Source: Deltaproteobacteria bacterium
Lineage (GTDB): Bacteria > Lernaellota > Lernaellaia > JACKCT01
DNA: 64,000 nucleotides
Assembly (NCBI GenBank): GCA_027493875.1
Contig: JAOSJX010000023.1
Coordinates: 496,001-560,000, forward strand
Direction: 5' to 3'
The translations under genes and the position numbers were made by a program. Of the stretch, positions 9,975 through 19,521 are shown in pieces; the first letter of the stretch is position 1, and every line of letters starts with the position of its first letter. The notes below the pieces were generated by a model that did no database searches, was not told where the DNA came from, and saw nothing but the letters and a program-made list of their open reading frames with translations.

Positions 9975-10687
9975 ATGGCACGTAAATATTTAATTCTTCT
10001 TCTTATTTTTACCTTCGGCGCAGCCTCGGCCGCCTTTGCGGCGAACACCGAAAGCAAATACGGCGATTCCAAGAAAACAACGCCGACACCGATTCCCGAG
10101 CCGCGGACGGCTGAGGACTACTTCAAAATCGCGGTCGACGCGTTTCAGTCGGGCGATTCCCGAAACGCCGAGAACTATGCAAAGACGGCGATCTCCTGGA
10201 TTCAAAAAACCCCGAGTACCATTACCTCCTCGGCAAAATCTTTATGTTTCGCGGCGCAGAGAAAAACCGGCTCGAAATCCGCAATTTCGGCGTCGATTCT
10301 CCGGAGACCAACTACGTCAAACGCTATATTCACGGTCGGGACGAACTGGCGCTCGCGAAAAGCGAATTCGAGATCGTCACCCGCTTGAATCCCAATATCG
10401 CTGAAGCGTGGCTCAATCTGGGCATTGCGGAAGACAACCTCGGAAACGAGGACGCGGGCGTCGAGGCCTACAAGAACGCGATTCGCATGAGCCCGCAAAC
10501 CCCTATCGCCCGCGACGCGTACAATAATCTCGGCCTGCTGCTCCAGGCGGAAGGCAAGCCGGAGGAAGCGCTCGAAGCCTACCAATCCGCGCTGGCGATC
10601 GATCCGACCTTCTCCCCGACGCGCATCAATCTCAACAAGCTCACGACGGCGAATCCCAAGTTGAAAAAGCTGCTTAAGAACAAATAG
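9975..10687 (+). CDS. Secreted tetratricopeptide repeat protein
   Basis: About 237 residues with a Sec signal peptide (MARKYLILLLIFTFGAASA, cleavage near AFA). The mature part has several TPR units, for example NIAEAWLNLGIAEDNLGNED and DAYNNLGLLLQAEGKPEEAL, which mediate protein-protein contact in the periplasm. A one-base break in the A run 10204-10209 separates the signal peptide half from the TPR half; the corrected frame continues KNPEYHYLLGKIFMFRG. The partner is unknown. Upstream is a divergent gap, downstream a promoter and the MaoC pair. Confidence 0.8.
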
Positions 10688-10695
10688 GGCTTTGA

Positions 10696-10724
10696 TTGAC
10701 GCCCTCGCGCGGCGGGTGTTAGGT
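10696..10724 (+). promoter_or_regulatory. Candidate promoter of the MaoC pair
   Basis: TTGACG (10696-10701), 17-base spacer, TTAGGT (10719-10724), ending 35 bases before the ATG at 10760. Good -35 and correct spacing; the GTTAGGT -10 form is often seen in GC-rich delta-type bacteria. Confidence 0.5.
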
Positions 10725-10759
10725 TTCTTGCAGCTTCATCGCGACGCGGGGAAAATTTC

Positions 10760-11191
10760 ATGGTCGATCCCAAATTTGTCGGCAAAACATACGGGCCCGT
10801 GAAATACGAAGTCGGGCTCGAAAAGATCAAGGAATATGCGATCGCGGTCGGCGATTTGAACGAACTTTATCTCGACGACGACGCTGCGGCCCGAGGACCG
10901 CACGGCGGCATCGTCGCGCCGCCCCTTTTTGCCGTCGTTATCATGCGTGAGTTGATGAAGGGCGTCCTGTTCGACAACGAACTCGACCTCAACCTCCCGA
11001 TGCTCGTTCACGGCGAGCAGGAATTCGAGTTTCACAACCTCGCGCGGCCCGGCGACGTGGTATTCTCGACGGCGCGTATCGACGGGATCAAACACAAAGA
11101 CGGAAAAGACATCGTCTCGGTCGGCTTCGAAGCGAAAGCGGGCGATAAGACGATCGTCACGGGCGCGTACACGTTTGTGGTCAGGGGGTAG
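10760..11191 (+). CDS. MaoC-like (FAS1-type) dehydratase, first subunit
   Basis: 143 residues with the hot-dog fold signature of the N-terminal half of MaoC/FAS1 dehydratases: [20 protein letters not shown], then [11 protein letters not shown], then [11 protein letters not shown] and [12 protein letters not shown]. Such proteins pair with a catalytic hydratase subunit, as HadA does with HadB in mycobacteria, to dehydrate or hydrate acyl-CoA or acyl-ACP. The next gene, only 3 bases away, is that catalytic partner. The pathway here is unknown, since no other fatty-acid gene is adjacent. Confidence 0.82.
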   Translation: MVDPKFVGKTYGPVKYEVGLEKIKEYAIAVGDLNELYLDDDAAARGPHGGIVAPPLFAVVIMRELMKGVLFDNELDLNLPMLVHGEQEFEFHNLARPGDVVFSTARIDGIKHKDGKDIVSVGFEAKAGDKTIVTGAYTFVVRG

Positions 11192-11194
11192 AGC

Positions 11195-11602
11195 GTGCGC
11201 AAAAAAGCCAGCGAAGCGAAACCCGGCGAAAAATTCGAAACAAAAACGAACGTCGCGCGCTACCAGCCGATCTATTACGCCGGCGCCAGCGGCGACTTCA
11301 ATCCGATTCACATCGATTCGGAGTTCGCGAAAATGGTCGGGCTCGGCCGCGCCATCCTCCACGGCATGTGCACCATGGCCTTCACCGCACGCACGCACGT
11401 CGATTGGGCCGGTGGCGACCCCGCCGCCCTCAAAAAGATCAAAGTGCGTTTTTCCAAGCCGGTTTATCCGGACGATGAAATCACCACGTCGGCGGCCGTC
11501 ACGTCGGTCGAGGGCTCGCGCGTCCGCACCGAATTCGCCGCCAAAAATCAGGACGGCGTGGAAGTCATCACGCGCGCGTGGGCCGAGATCGAATTGGATT
11601 GA
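11195..11602 (+). CDS. MaoC-like enoyl hydratase/dehydratase, catalytic subunit
   Basis: 135 residues, starting at GTG 11195. It carries the hydratase-2 motif [19 protein letters not shown] with the catalytic Asp and His, then [13 protein letters not shown] and [13 protein letters not shown]. These are the marks of R-specific enoyl-CoA hydratases and HadB-like dehydratases. It follows the non-catalytic subunit gene by 3 bases, so the two probably form a heterodimer. Substrate chain length cannot be told. Confidence 0.87.
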   Translation: MRKKASEAKPGEKFETKTNVARYQPIYYAGASGDFNPIHIDSEFAKMVGLGRAILHGMCTMAFTARTHVDWAGGDPAALKKIKVRFSKPVYPDDEITTSAAVTSVEGSRVRTEFAAKNQDGVEVITRAWAEIELD

Positions 11603-11606
11603 GCCG

Positions 11607-12380
11607 TTGGCGGCGCCGAAAGTCATCGTGGTGATGCCCGCGTACAACGCGGCGCGGACGCTCAAAGACACGCTCGGCGATATCCCCGACGGCGTCGCCG
11701 ACGAAATCATTCTTGTGGACGACGCGTCCTCCGACAACACCGCCGCTCTCGCGCGCGAGCTTGGCCTGACGGTCATCGTTCACGAAAAAAACAAAGGATA
11801 TGGCGGCAATCAGAAAACCTGTTACCGCACGGCGCTGGAGCACGGCGCCGACGTCGTCATCATGATCCATCCGGACTACCAGTACGATTCCGCCCTCGCC
11901 CCGCACATGATCCGTTTCGTCGCCGACGGTTACTTCGACGTGATGCTCGGCAGCCGCATCCGGACGCGCCGGGAAGCGCTGGCCGGCGGCATGCCGATCT
12001 GGAAATACGTCAGCAACCGCTTCCTCACCATCACGGAAAATATTCTCCTCGGGCAGAACCTGTCCGAATACCATACGGGCTACCGCTGTTATTCCCGCCG
12101 CGTATTGGAAACCGTCAATTGGGAAGCGAATTCGGACGACTTCGTTTTCGATACGCAGTTTCTCGTGCAGACCGTCCACCACGGCTTCCGTATCGCCGAA
12201 ATCCCCGTGCCGGTCCGCTACATGGACGAGGCTTCCAGCATCAACTTCAAACGCTCGGTGGAATACGGTCTCGAAACCCTCTGGACGGTCGCGCGCTACT
12301 GGACGCACCGCCTCGGCCTTACGCGCGACCCGATTTTTGCTCCGCGCCTTGTTTCTTCCGCGCCATCAGAAACCCGTTGA
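11607..12380 (+). CDS. GT2 polyprenyl/dolichol-phosphate sugar transferase-like protein
   Basis: About 257 residues, probably starting at TTG 11607, five bases after the MaoC stop. GT-A fold: [54 protein letters not shown] and MIHPDYQYD as metal site. No membrane anchor is visible. Relatives transfer glucose or mannose to undecaprenyl phosphate or act in polysaccharide synthesis. The end overlaps the 3' end of prfB on the other strand by 62 bases. The ATYQ-type specificity residues are not recognisable, so substrate is open. Confidence 0.8.
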   Translation: MAAPKVIVVMPAYNAARTLKDTLGDIPDGVADEIILVDDASSDNTAALARELGLTVIVHEKNKGYGGNQKTCYRTALEHGADVVIMIHPDYQYDSALAPHMIRFVADGYFDVMLGSRIRTRREALAGGMPIWKYVSNRFLTITENILLGQNLSEYHTGYRCYSRRVLETVNWEANSDDFVFDTQFLVQTVHHGFRIAEIPVPVRYMDEASSINFKRSVEYGLETLWTVARYWTHRLGLTRDPIFAPRLVSSAPSETR

Positions 12381-13447
12381 TAAATTCGTCCAAGCGTCCA
12401 TCCAGGACCGCGTCGACGTTGCCGATTTCCAATCCCGTCCGGTGATCCTTCGCCATGCGGTACGGCTGCAATACGTACGAGCGAATTTGGCTTCCCCACG
12501 CGATGTCCATTTTCCCGGATTCCAGCTTCGCCCGCTCTTCGTCGCGTTTTTGCATTTCCAATTGATGCAGCCGCGCCTTGAGCACCTTCATCGCGAACGC
12601 CTTGTTTTTGTGCTGGCTGCGCTCGTTCTGGCATTGGACGACGATGCCGGTGGGAAAATGCGTGATGCGGATGGCCGACGACGTTTTGTTGACGTGCTGG
12701 CCTCCGGCGCCGGAGGCGCGAAACGTATCGACGCGGATATCCTTGTCCTCGATTTCGATGTCGATATCCTCTTCGATATCCGGAAAAACGAAGAAGCTGG
12801 CAAAGCTCGTGTGCCGCCGCGCGTTCGAGTCGAAGGGGCTGATCCGCACGAGGCGGTGCACGCCCGCCTCCGCCTTGAGCAGGCCGTAAGCGTAGCCGCC
12901 GCGCACCATGAACGTCGCGGATTTGATGCCCGCTTCTTCCCCGGGCTGCTCGTCGATGATCTCGGTTTTGAATCCGCGCTGCTCCGCCCAGCGCAGATAC
13001 ATGCGCAATAGCATTTGCGCCCAATCCTGGGCCTCGGTACCGCCCGCGCCCGCGTTGATCTCGCAAATGGCGTCCGCGGGATCGGCCGTCTGGTCGAAGA
13101 GCATGGTGATTTCCGCTTCGTCGAGCGCCTTTTCCAGACCGCTCAGCTCGCGCATGTTATCGGCGAGAAGCTCGTCGTCGGGTTCTTCGTCGAGCAGTTC
13201 AAAACCTGTTTTGAGATTTTCGACGCGGCGGGCGAGTTCTTCGATCGTGGAGATCCCGTTTTCCAATTCCTTTTTGCGCTTCATGACCTGGTTGGCGGTT
13301 TTCACGTCCGCCCAGAAATCTTCGCGCGAAATGCGTTCGTCGATCTCCGCGGACTCCTTCTTCATGCCTCCCAGGTCAAAGATACCTCCGGATATCGTCA
13401 AAACGCTGTTCGATATCGCTCAACCGCTCGTTCGTCTCGTAATCCAT
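12319..13447 (-). CDS. prfB: Peptide chain release factor 2 (with programmed +1 frameshift)
   Basis: RF2 ends translation at UGA and UAA. The first frame runs from ATG 13447 ([14 protein letters not shown]) for 23 codons to an in-frame TGA at 13378-13376. The main frame continues with [16 protein letters not shown] and carries the GGQ loop ([20 protein letters not shown]). Coding is 13447-13379 joined to 13377-12319, skipping the T at 13378, giving about 375 residues. The SPF-type anticodon region lies before it. It sits three bases after the lnt stop and is presumably co-transcribed with lnt. This break is biological, unlike the others in the window. Confidence 0.95.
13375..13390 (-). promoter_or_regulatory. 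prfB programmed +1 frameshift site
   Basis: On the minus strand the site reads CGGAGGTATCTTTGAC: a Shine-Dalgarno-like GGAGG three bases before the slippery CTT, an in-frame TGA, then C. This is the textbook RF2 autoregulation element: scarce RF2 lets the ribosome slip from CTT to TTT and read GAC. Confidence 0.93.
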
Positions 13448-13449
13448 CG

Positions 13450-15057
13450 TTAGGCTCCCTTCGCCGCCCGCTCGCGCGCGACCATCACGCCGAGGAGCAC
13501 GAAAAATGCGGCGACGCAAAGATATATAAACCAATCCCCGAAACGCAAATAGACCGACGCGGTGTCCATCGTGCGGACCTCGCCGGTGATCGCCGCTTCG
13601 ACGTACGTTCCGGTTTGCGAAAGCGTGCGGCCCGCGGCGTCGACCACGCCGGAAATGCCCGTGTTGGCCGAGCGCGCGAAATAGCGCCGCGTTTCGATCG
13701 CACGCATCTGAACCTGCGCCCAATGCTGGTGCGGCGCGCTCGTGTCGCCGAACCACGCGTCGTTGGTGACTGTCACCATGAACGCTGCGCCCATCTTGGC
13801 GACCTCGCGCGTGATCGCCGGGTAAACGACTTCGTAACAGATCGCGATGCCGAACGGCGCCGCGTCAAACGGAAATGTCGTGTACTCCTCGCCTTTGTAA
13901 AAACCCGCGGACAGCCGAAGTTTCGAAAGCGCTTCGAAGCCGCGCAGCCATTTGACGAACGGCACGGACAATTTTTTCATCGGGAGGTATTCGCCGAACG
14001 GCACCAGGCGGTGCTTGTTGTACCAGGACGTCAAGTCGCCGCCCGGCGTGACCAACACCGTCGAGTTGTAGTGATAGGGCCACTCCGGGTCCTCCGGATT
14101 CTCCACGCGCGACGGCATCGCGAGAAGAACCCATTGGTTCTCAAGACCTTTCAAAAATTTCCGGATGCCGCGATTGAGCTCCTCGCCCTGCGTTTGCCAA
14201 TAAGGGAGCGCGGTTTCCGGCATGAGAATGAGCTGGGCGCCGTCGGACGCCACGCGCAGCGCCTGCCGTTTATACGTGTTGATCGTCCGGTTTTTGAAAC
14301 GCGGATCCCATTTTTCGTTCTGGTCCACGTTGCCTTGTAGCATTCCGACCTTGACCGGCCGTCCGGCCTCCATCATTCGGTCCACCTGCGGGAGCCGGAC
14401 GAGACCGTAAATTGCGAGGAAAGCCACCATGGCGGCGAACGCGATGCTCTCCCCTGTCGGAAATCCGTCGCGCCGCCTTCGCGCGAACCGGTAAATCTCG
14501 TACGCGACGACGTTGCCGAACGCGACGGGATAGGTCAGGCCGAAGCCGCCGATGACGTCCGCGAACTGCGCCATCGGCAGCCACGAGACGAGGGCGTGGC
14601 CGACCATTTCCCAAGGAAATCCCGTCAGCACCCACGACAAGAGCCAGTCGTGGACCATCCAGGCGACGGGAAAGGTCAGCCAAACGGGGTAACCGGTCGC
14701 CTTCGTGATGCGATGGAAATAGTAGAGCGGAACGCCCCAGAAGCATCCGATCGCGGCGCACAACAACCCGAAAACAAGCAAGGCGGCCGGCAACGGAAAA
14801 TGTCCGAAGTGGTTGATCGTATAAACGAGCCAATAGAGTTTCCCCGCGTTCGCGGCGAAACCGGCGGCGAACGCGAACCAGAACGCGCGCTTCGGCGTCT
14901 TCGCGGTGTGCACCAGCGCGACGGTCGGCGCGAGCGCGACAAAAATCAGCGGCCACGCTCCCACGGTCGGATACGCGAGAAAATAAAGCGCGGCCCCGGG
15001 GAGAACGGGCCACGTTTCGCGCAGGGCTTCTTTTCGATCGGCGGTGAAAAAAGGCAT
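13450..15057 (-). CDS. lnt: Apolipoprotein N-acyltransferase
   Basis: 535 residues, intact. Lnt adds the third acyl chain to the N-terminal Cys of lipoproteins at the inner membrane. The first 220 residues hold about seven membrane segments; the rest is a nitrilase-fold domain. The catalytic triad is visible: Glu281 in LMPETALP, Lys348 in YNKHRLVPFGEYLP, Cys407 in ICYEVVYP. A last membrane segment follows (WFIYLCVAAFFVLLGVMV). It is the first gene of a two-gene unit with prfB, with a strong promoter just upstream. Several lipoproteins in this window are its likely substrates. Confidence 0.95.
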   Translation of the reverse strand: MPFFTADRKEALRETWPVLPGAALYFLAYPTVGAWPLIFVALAPTVALVHTAKTPKRAFWFAFAAGFAANAGKLYWLVYTINHFGHFPLPAALLVFGLLCAAIGCFWGVPLYYFHRITKATGYPVWLTFPVAWMVHDWLLSWVLTGFPWEMVGHALVSWLPMAQFADVIGGFGLTYPVAFGNVVAYEIYRFARRRRDGFPTGESIAFAAMVAFLAIYGLVRLPQVDRMMEAGRPVKVGMLQGNVDQNEKWDPRFKNRTINTYKRQALRVASDGAQLILMPETALPYWQTQGEELNRGIRKFLKGLENQWVLLAMPSRVENPEDPEWPYHYNSTVLVTPGGDLTSWYNKHRLVPFGEYLPMKKLSVPFVKWLRGFEALSKLRLSAGFYKGEEYTTFPFDAAPFGIAICYEVVYPAITREVAKMGAAFMVTVTNDAWFGDTSAPHQHWAQVQMRAIETRRYFARSANTGISGVVDAAGRTLSQTGTYVEAAITGEVRTMDTASVYLRFGDWFIYLCVAAFFVLLGVMVARERAAKGA

Positions 15058-15089
15058 TCAGCGTGATTTTTCGGGCGAAAAGCCGGCGG

Positions 15090-15117
15090 ATTATATCAGC
15101 GAGCGTTCAAATGGCAA
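15090..15117 (-). promoter_or_regulatory. Promoter of lnt-prfB
   Basis: Minus strand: TTGCCA (15117-15112), 16-base spacer, perfect TATAAT (15095-15090). It ends 33 bases before the lnt ATG. This is the best sigma70-type match seen in the window. Confidence 0.6.
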
Positions 15118-15132
15118 TGCGGCGCCGCGCGG

Positions 15133-16147
15133 TCACCACAGCGCGTCGTGCTCTTCCGCGAAACCGTAGAACTCGACATCCCTCGTTGTTGTCCCCGCCC
15201 GAAGGCGACCGCGATACCGGCCGAGGAATTGGTGAAATTCCGACGCGAGCAGGATGAGATTCGTCGATTCCGCGCGCTCCCCCTCCGGATGAAACTCCAA
15301 TTCGACTTTTCCGTCGGCGCTCGCCATGGTCCATGGTTGTTCGCGCGCCTTCGGATCATAATCGAAACGCACCGTATCGACCTTTTCGGGCCGCCCGCCG
15401 ATCCAAAATACGTTTTCCGTCATTCCCGTCTCGTTGATGCCCGCCGCCAGATTGATCCCGATCGTCTCGCCGCCGACCGCTCGACCGGCGCCCGACGCCC
15501 AGTTCCAATGCGTGCGGCGGGCCGGGCAACCGGCACTCCAGTCGAAAACACCGAGACAGGTGTCCGGAGAAAAGTCCAAAACGCGGCCATCCACACGCAC
15601 CGTGCCGTGGACGGGAAATCCGGCGGCTTTGTGCGTGTAGTGAAAACCGCGAAGGCCGTTTCGATAAACGCCGCAAAGCGGCGCGTGGCCTTCTCGCTCA
15701 AAATGAAGATCGGCCGACAGTCCGCCGGCGCCGCCGATACGAACCACGCCGGCGCCGTTCTCGAATGAAAAACGGGCGCCGCTTTTCTTGAAAACCGTCT
15801 CGCCCTCGACGGATGACGCTGACAGCCTCGCGTTTCGGCCCAACGGATCGAGGGCGCCGAACTCAATCAATTTCTTTTCGTCGCACAGGTAGACGTAGGC
15901 GAACGCCGTGGCGGAATAGGATATGTCGGCGACGGCCGCGCCGAAAACCGCGTCCTCACGGATCGCCCCGACGAACTGCCAACGTTTAACGGCGACGCGG
16001 GAGGTTCCACGCGTCAGACGAAAGCCGGCGGCGCGACGGCCCGGTAGTCGAAGTCGTTGAGATTGATCCGCCGGATCGGCTCACCGTAGACGCCGAAAGC
16101 GGGGCGTCCCCCTCGAGAATGAGCGCGCCGGGCGCGGGATCGAACAT
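15133..16147 (-). CDS. DUF2804 family protein
   Basis: About 338 residues after two corrections (C run 16108-16112 and near 16018-16023). The C-terminal half has the pattern of DUF2804: RGFHYTHKAAGFPVHG, then LGVFDWSAGCPARRTHWNWA, then GETIGINLAAGINETGMTEN and FWIGG. The family is thought to have a lipocalin-like beta structure; its function is unknown. The start is ATG 16147 (MFDPAPGALILEGDAPL), ten bases after the SprT-like gene. No signal peptide is seen. Confidence 0.72.
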
Positions 16148-16156
16148 AACCCTCTT

Positions 16157-17065
16157 TTAACGCGTTCGCCGCGCCCTGCGAAGCTCCCGCAGCAGCTCGC
16201 TGCGCCGCTGGATCAACCGGTACGAATAGCGGCCGAGCCACGCCTCGGCGCGGTCGTTCTCCGGGTAACGCGCCATGTGACGGTTGAACTCCGGCGGATG
16301 CATGCAGCGGCGTTCGCCCGAATGAAGCTTGTCGCGCAGCAACCAATGAACCATCTCGTGAAAGACCACCGCCTCGATCACGTAATAGGGTACGCGTTCC
16401 CAATCGAGGACGGGATGAATGGTGATCACGTTGTCGTCGTAGTCATACGCGCCGAGTTGCATCGTCCGGGTCCGGACCCGCCCCGTCATGCGCGCGTAGC
16501 CGACTGTCGCGTCGCATTCGCGTTTGAAGTATCGCGCGTTCAGACGGCTGAAAATGCGGCCGACATGGTACACCCGCCCCTCCGCCATCAGCGGCACCGG
16601 GCGCCGTCGGAGGCGTCCTTGCTCCAGGAATTCCTTCACGGCCGGCTGATCGAGAAAATGGCGGCTGGACGTTCCCTGGGCGAAGAGTTGGCTGCGGTTT
16701 GGACTGCGGACCCACTGCCCCACCTCACGCCAGACGTCCGGCGATCCTTTAAGCAAGATGCGCGAGATGCGCACGAGCCGGACGCCATCGCGCTCCTGTT
16801 TGTACGACACCAGTTGGCTGCGGTTGTCGTTATAGGCAACGCGGATCGGCCGTTTCACGATCCCCCGGAGCGTCGCTTCAAAACGCCGTACCGGAAAACC
16901 GATCGACGCCGGCGCCTGCGGAACGACGAACAGCGGCGGCGGCGGCGTCCACGCCGGACGCGGCGGGACGTCCGCGAGCGGAAGCGCCTTGGGAGCCCTT
17001 TCTCCACGCGGCCTCCCTTTGAGCGGGAGAGCGAGTTGGCGCGGGTTTTTCTTCTTCGTGCTCAT
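16157..17065 (-). CDS. SprT-like zinc metallopeptidase domain protein
   Basis: 302 residues, intact. The C-terminal domain carries VVFHEMVHWLL with His236, Glu237 and His240 as a zinc site and a likely third ligand His256 in RRCMHPPEF. This is the SprT-like arrangement, related to the protease domain of Spartan. The domain begins near residue 165 (HVGRIFSRLNARYF). The first 60 residues are Pro- and basic-rich and probably disordered. No DNA-binding zinc ribbon is present. Substrate unknown. Confidence 0.78.
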   Translation of the reverse strand: MSTKKKNPRQLALPLKGRPRGERAPKALPLADVPPRPAWTPPPPLFVVPQAPASIGFPVRRFEATLRGIVKRPIRVAYNDNRSQLVSYKQERDGVRLVRISRILLKGSPDVWREVGQWVRSPNRSQLFAQGTSSRHFLDQPAVKEFLEQGRLRRRPVPLMAEGRVYHVGRIFSRLNARYFKRECDATVGYARMTGRVRTRTMQLGAYDYDDNVITIHPVLDWERVPYYVIEAVVFHEMVHWLLRDKLHSGERRCMHPPEFNRHMARYPENDRAEAWLGRYSYRLIQRRSELLRELRRARRTR

Positions 17066-17083
17066 TTCCTTATCTTGACCTAC

Positions 17084-18615
17084 CTAAGTGAGTGCGCCGA
17101 TCGTGCGCTCCACCGCCGCGAGAAGCGATCCGTCGGACACAATGGTTTTAATTTTTTTAAGGTCTTCGCCGAAGGCGTGGTCGCCCTCCGCGGGCGCACT
17201 CACGCTCCGGACCGCCCGGTAGCCCGCTTCGGCCCCGGCGCCCGGGCGTCGCCCTTCATGAAATTCGAGTCCCTGCGCGGCGCACAGAAACTCGCACGCG
17301 AAAACCCATTCCAGGTTCTCCAGGATGCGCGCGGCCTTCACGGCCGCGTGCGCCCCCATGCTGACGTGATCTTCCTTGTCCGCGGATGTCGGAATCGAAT
17401 CGACGGACGCGGGATGCGAAAGCACCTTGTTTTCGGAAACCAAACTCGCCGCCGTGACCTGCACGAGCATCATGCCCGAATGAAGGCCGCTGTCTTTCGC
17501 CAGGAACGGGGGAAGCTCCGACAGCGCCGGGTTGATGAGCTTTTCGATGCGGCGTTCGGAAATCGCGCCGAGTTCGGCCAGCGCGATGCCGAGAAAATCC
17601 ATCGCGACCGCGACCGGCTGTCCGTGAAAGTTTCCCGCGGAGACGACGCTTTCGTCCTCGACAAAGACGAGCGGGTTGTCCGTCGCGGCGTTGATTTCCG
17701 TTTCGAGGCAACGGCGCGTATAAACGATCGCGTCGCGCACCGCGCCGTGTACCTGCGGAATGCAGCGCAGCGAATACGCGTCTTGAATCTTCGCGCAATC
17801 CGCGTGGGACATTCCGATTTCCGAATCGGCGCACAGGCGCCGGAAATTTTCGGCCACCGACATCTGGCCCGGATGGTTGCGCGTGCGGTGAATGCGTTCC
17901 TCGAAGGGTTTGACGCTACCCTTTAACGCCTCCAACGTCATCGCCCCCGCCACGTCGGCCAATTTGCACGCGGCCTCCGCGCGTAGAAGCGCCAGAACGC
18001 CGACCGCCGTCATAAACTGCGTCCCGTTGATGAGCGACAAGCCTTCTTTGGCGGCGAGCGCGATGGGCGCCACGCCCGCGCGACGCATCGCTTCCGCGCC
18101 GGAAACGCGTTTCCCGTCGTAGATCGCTTCTCCTTCGCCCACCATGACGAGCGCGAGATGCGCGAGCGGAGCCAGATCACCGCTGGCACCGACCGATCCT
18201 TGCGACGGAATAACGGGATGAACACGGGCGTTGATCATCTCGGCCAAGGTGTCGGCGAGTTGCGCGCGGCATCCGCAGTAACCGGTCGCGAGCGCGTTCG
18301 CGCGCAGCAACATGATGGCGCGCGTTTCCGCCTCGCTGATTTCATCGCCGACGCCGACGGCGTGCGAGCGCACGAGATTCAGTTGCAACTCGTCGATCTT
18401 TTCTTGTTCGATGCGAACGTTTGCCAAAAATCAAAACCCGTATTCACACCGTAGACGGTGTCGCCGCGCTTCATCATTTTTTCCACGACACGCCGCGACG
18501 CGTTCATTTTTTCTTTCGCATCGCTCGCAACGTAAACGCTCGCTCTTTCGTTCGCGACGCGCCGCACTTCTTCGAGTGTGAGATTTTTTCCATCGATGGC
18601 GACTTCGTCGCTCAT
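17084..18615 (-). CDS. hutH: Histidine ammonia-lyase (MIO-dependent)
   Basis: About 510 residues. It removes ammonia from histidine to give urocanate. The MIO cofactor triad Ala-Ser-Gly is in GSVGASGDLAPLAH. YGVNTGFG near the N-terminus and NLVRSHAVGVG (the His typical of histidine rather than aromatic lyases) are present. A break in the A run 18426-18430 splits the first 60 residues off; the corrected frame gives TGFG-LANVRIEQEKI. No hutU, hutI or hutG is adjacent, so the role in a full Hut pathway is not shown. Confidence 0.88.
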
Positions 18616-18665
18616 CGTTTTTTACCTTTCTTCCGGCTCCGCGAAGCAAGCCGTAAACAGGCGTA

Positions 18666-18694
18666 ATGCTAGGATGTTTAGGGAAGTTCGTCTA
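18666..18694 (-). promoter_or_regulatory. Weak candidate promoter of hutH
   Basis: Minus strand: TAGACG (18694-18689), 17-base spacer, TAGCAT (18671-18666), about 50 bases before the hutH ATG. Both boxes match only four of six positions. The rest of the 175-base gap shows nothing recognisable. Confidence 0.3.
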
Positions 18695-18790
18695 TCCGGT
18701 TTTAGGCTGGGTGACAGTTTTTTGAGGGGGCAGCCAAAATTGTGGCTGAGGCCGCCAAATCGGTGATATTACGATATTTCCGCAAATGAC

Positions 18791-19509
18791 TCAGAGTCGG
18801 CTTGCCGCCCCGGTATCGAGAAACCACGTCAGCTTGCCGAAAATCGGCCGGACCAAGGACGCCGGGTAACTTTCCGCGACCGTGTTTCGCCTGTGGATGG
18901 CTTCAACGACCCCGGCCTTCGCGTCTCCGGTGACCAGCATCCAAACGTGAGCCGCCTCGTCGATGAGTTCGGGCGTAAACGTCACACGCGCGCGATCCTT
19001 GATCGTCGTCGCGACGAGCTTGCGTTTCGGAAACGTCGATTGACCCGGAAAGATCGACGCCGTGTGACCGTCTTCCCCGACACCCAACAAAATCAGATCG
19101 AAACGCGGCGGCGCTTTCGGCGTCTCAAAGACCTCCCGCATCGTTTTTTCGTACTCCTCCGCGGCCCGTTCCGGCTCCATCCCGCCGTCATATATCGGGT
19201 AAACGCGCGCGGCGTCGACCGGGATATGATCGAATAGATGTTCACGCACCATGCGATAGTTGCTTTCTTCGTGATCGCGCGGAACGCATCGCTCGTCGCT
19301 GAAAAAAATGTGCATGTGGTCCCACGTCACCGCGCCGCGCCATTCGTCGGACGCGAGCACGTCGTAGAACCCCACGGGCGTTTTCCCCCGGCGAGCGCCA
19401 CCGAAAACCCCGGTGTGCGGTAAACGTCTTTGTTTGTTAACGCGGCGAATCGCCGCGCCATTTCGAGAAAGAGGTCGGGCAACGGTTTAACGACGATTTC
19501 CTGTTGCAT
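18791..19509 (-). CDS. pgl: 6-phosphogluconolactonase
   Basis: About 239 residues. Second step of the oxidative pentose phosphate pathway: opens 6-phosphogluconolactone. Motifs: FSVALAGGKTP (corrected), HIFFSDERCVPRDHEESNYR, and ILLGVGEDGHTASIFPG, all signatures of the DevB/Pgl family. A break in the C run 19385-19389 falls within the sugar-phosphate loop. It lies 12 bases after zwf, in the order gnd-zwf-pgl on one strand, so the three oxidative steps form an operon. Confidence 0.92.
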
Positions 19510-19521
19510 CGAGTCCCCCGC

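Noticed and set aside
13015..14340. Long plus-strand open frame of 441 codons
   Set aside because: It is antisense to prfB and lnt and Arg/His-rich, the usual by-product of high-GC coding on the other strand; no domain.
16277..17926. Long plus-strand open frame of 549 codons
   Set aside because: Antisense to the SprT-like gene and hutH, compositionally odd (His/Arg), no family signature.
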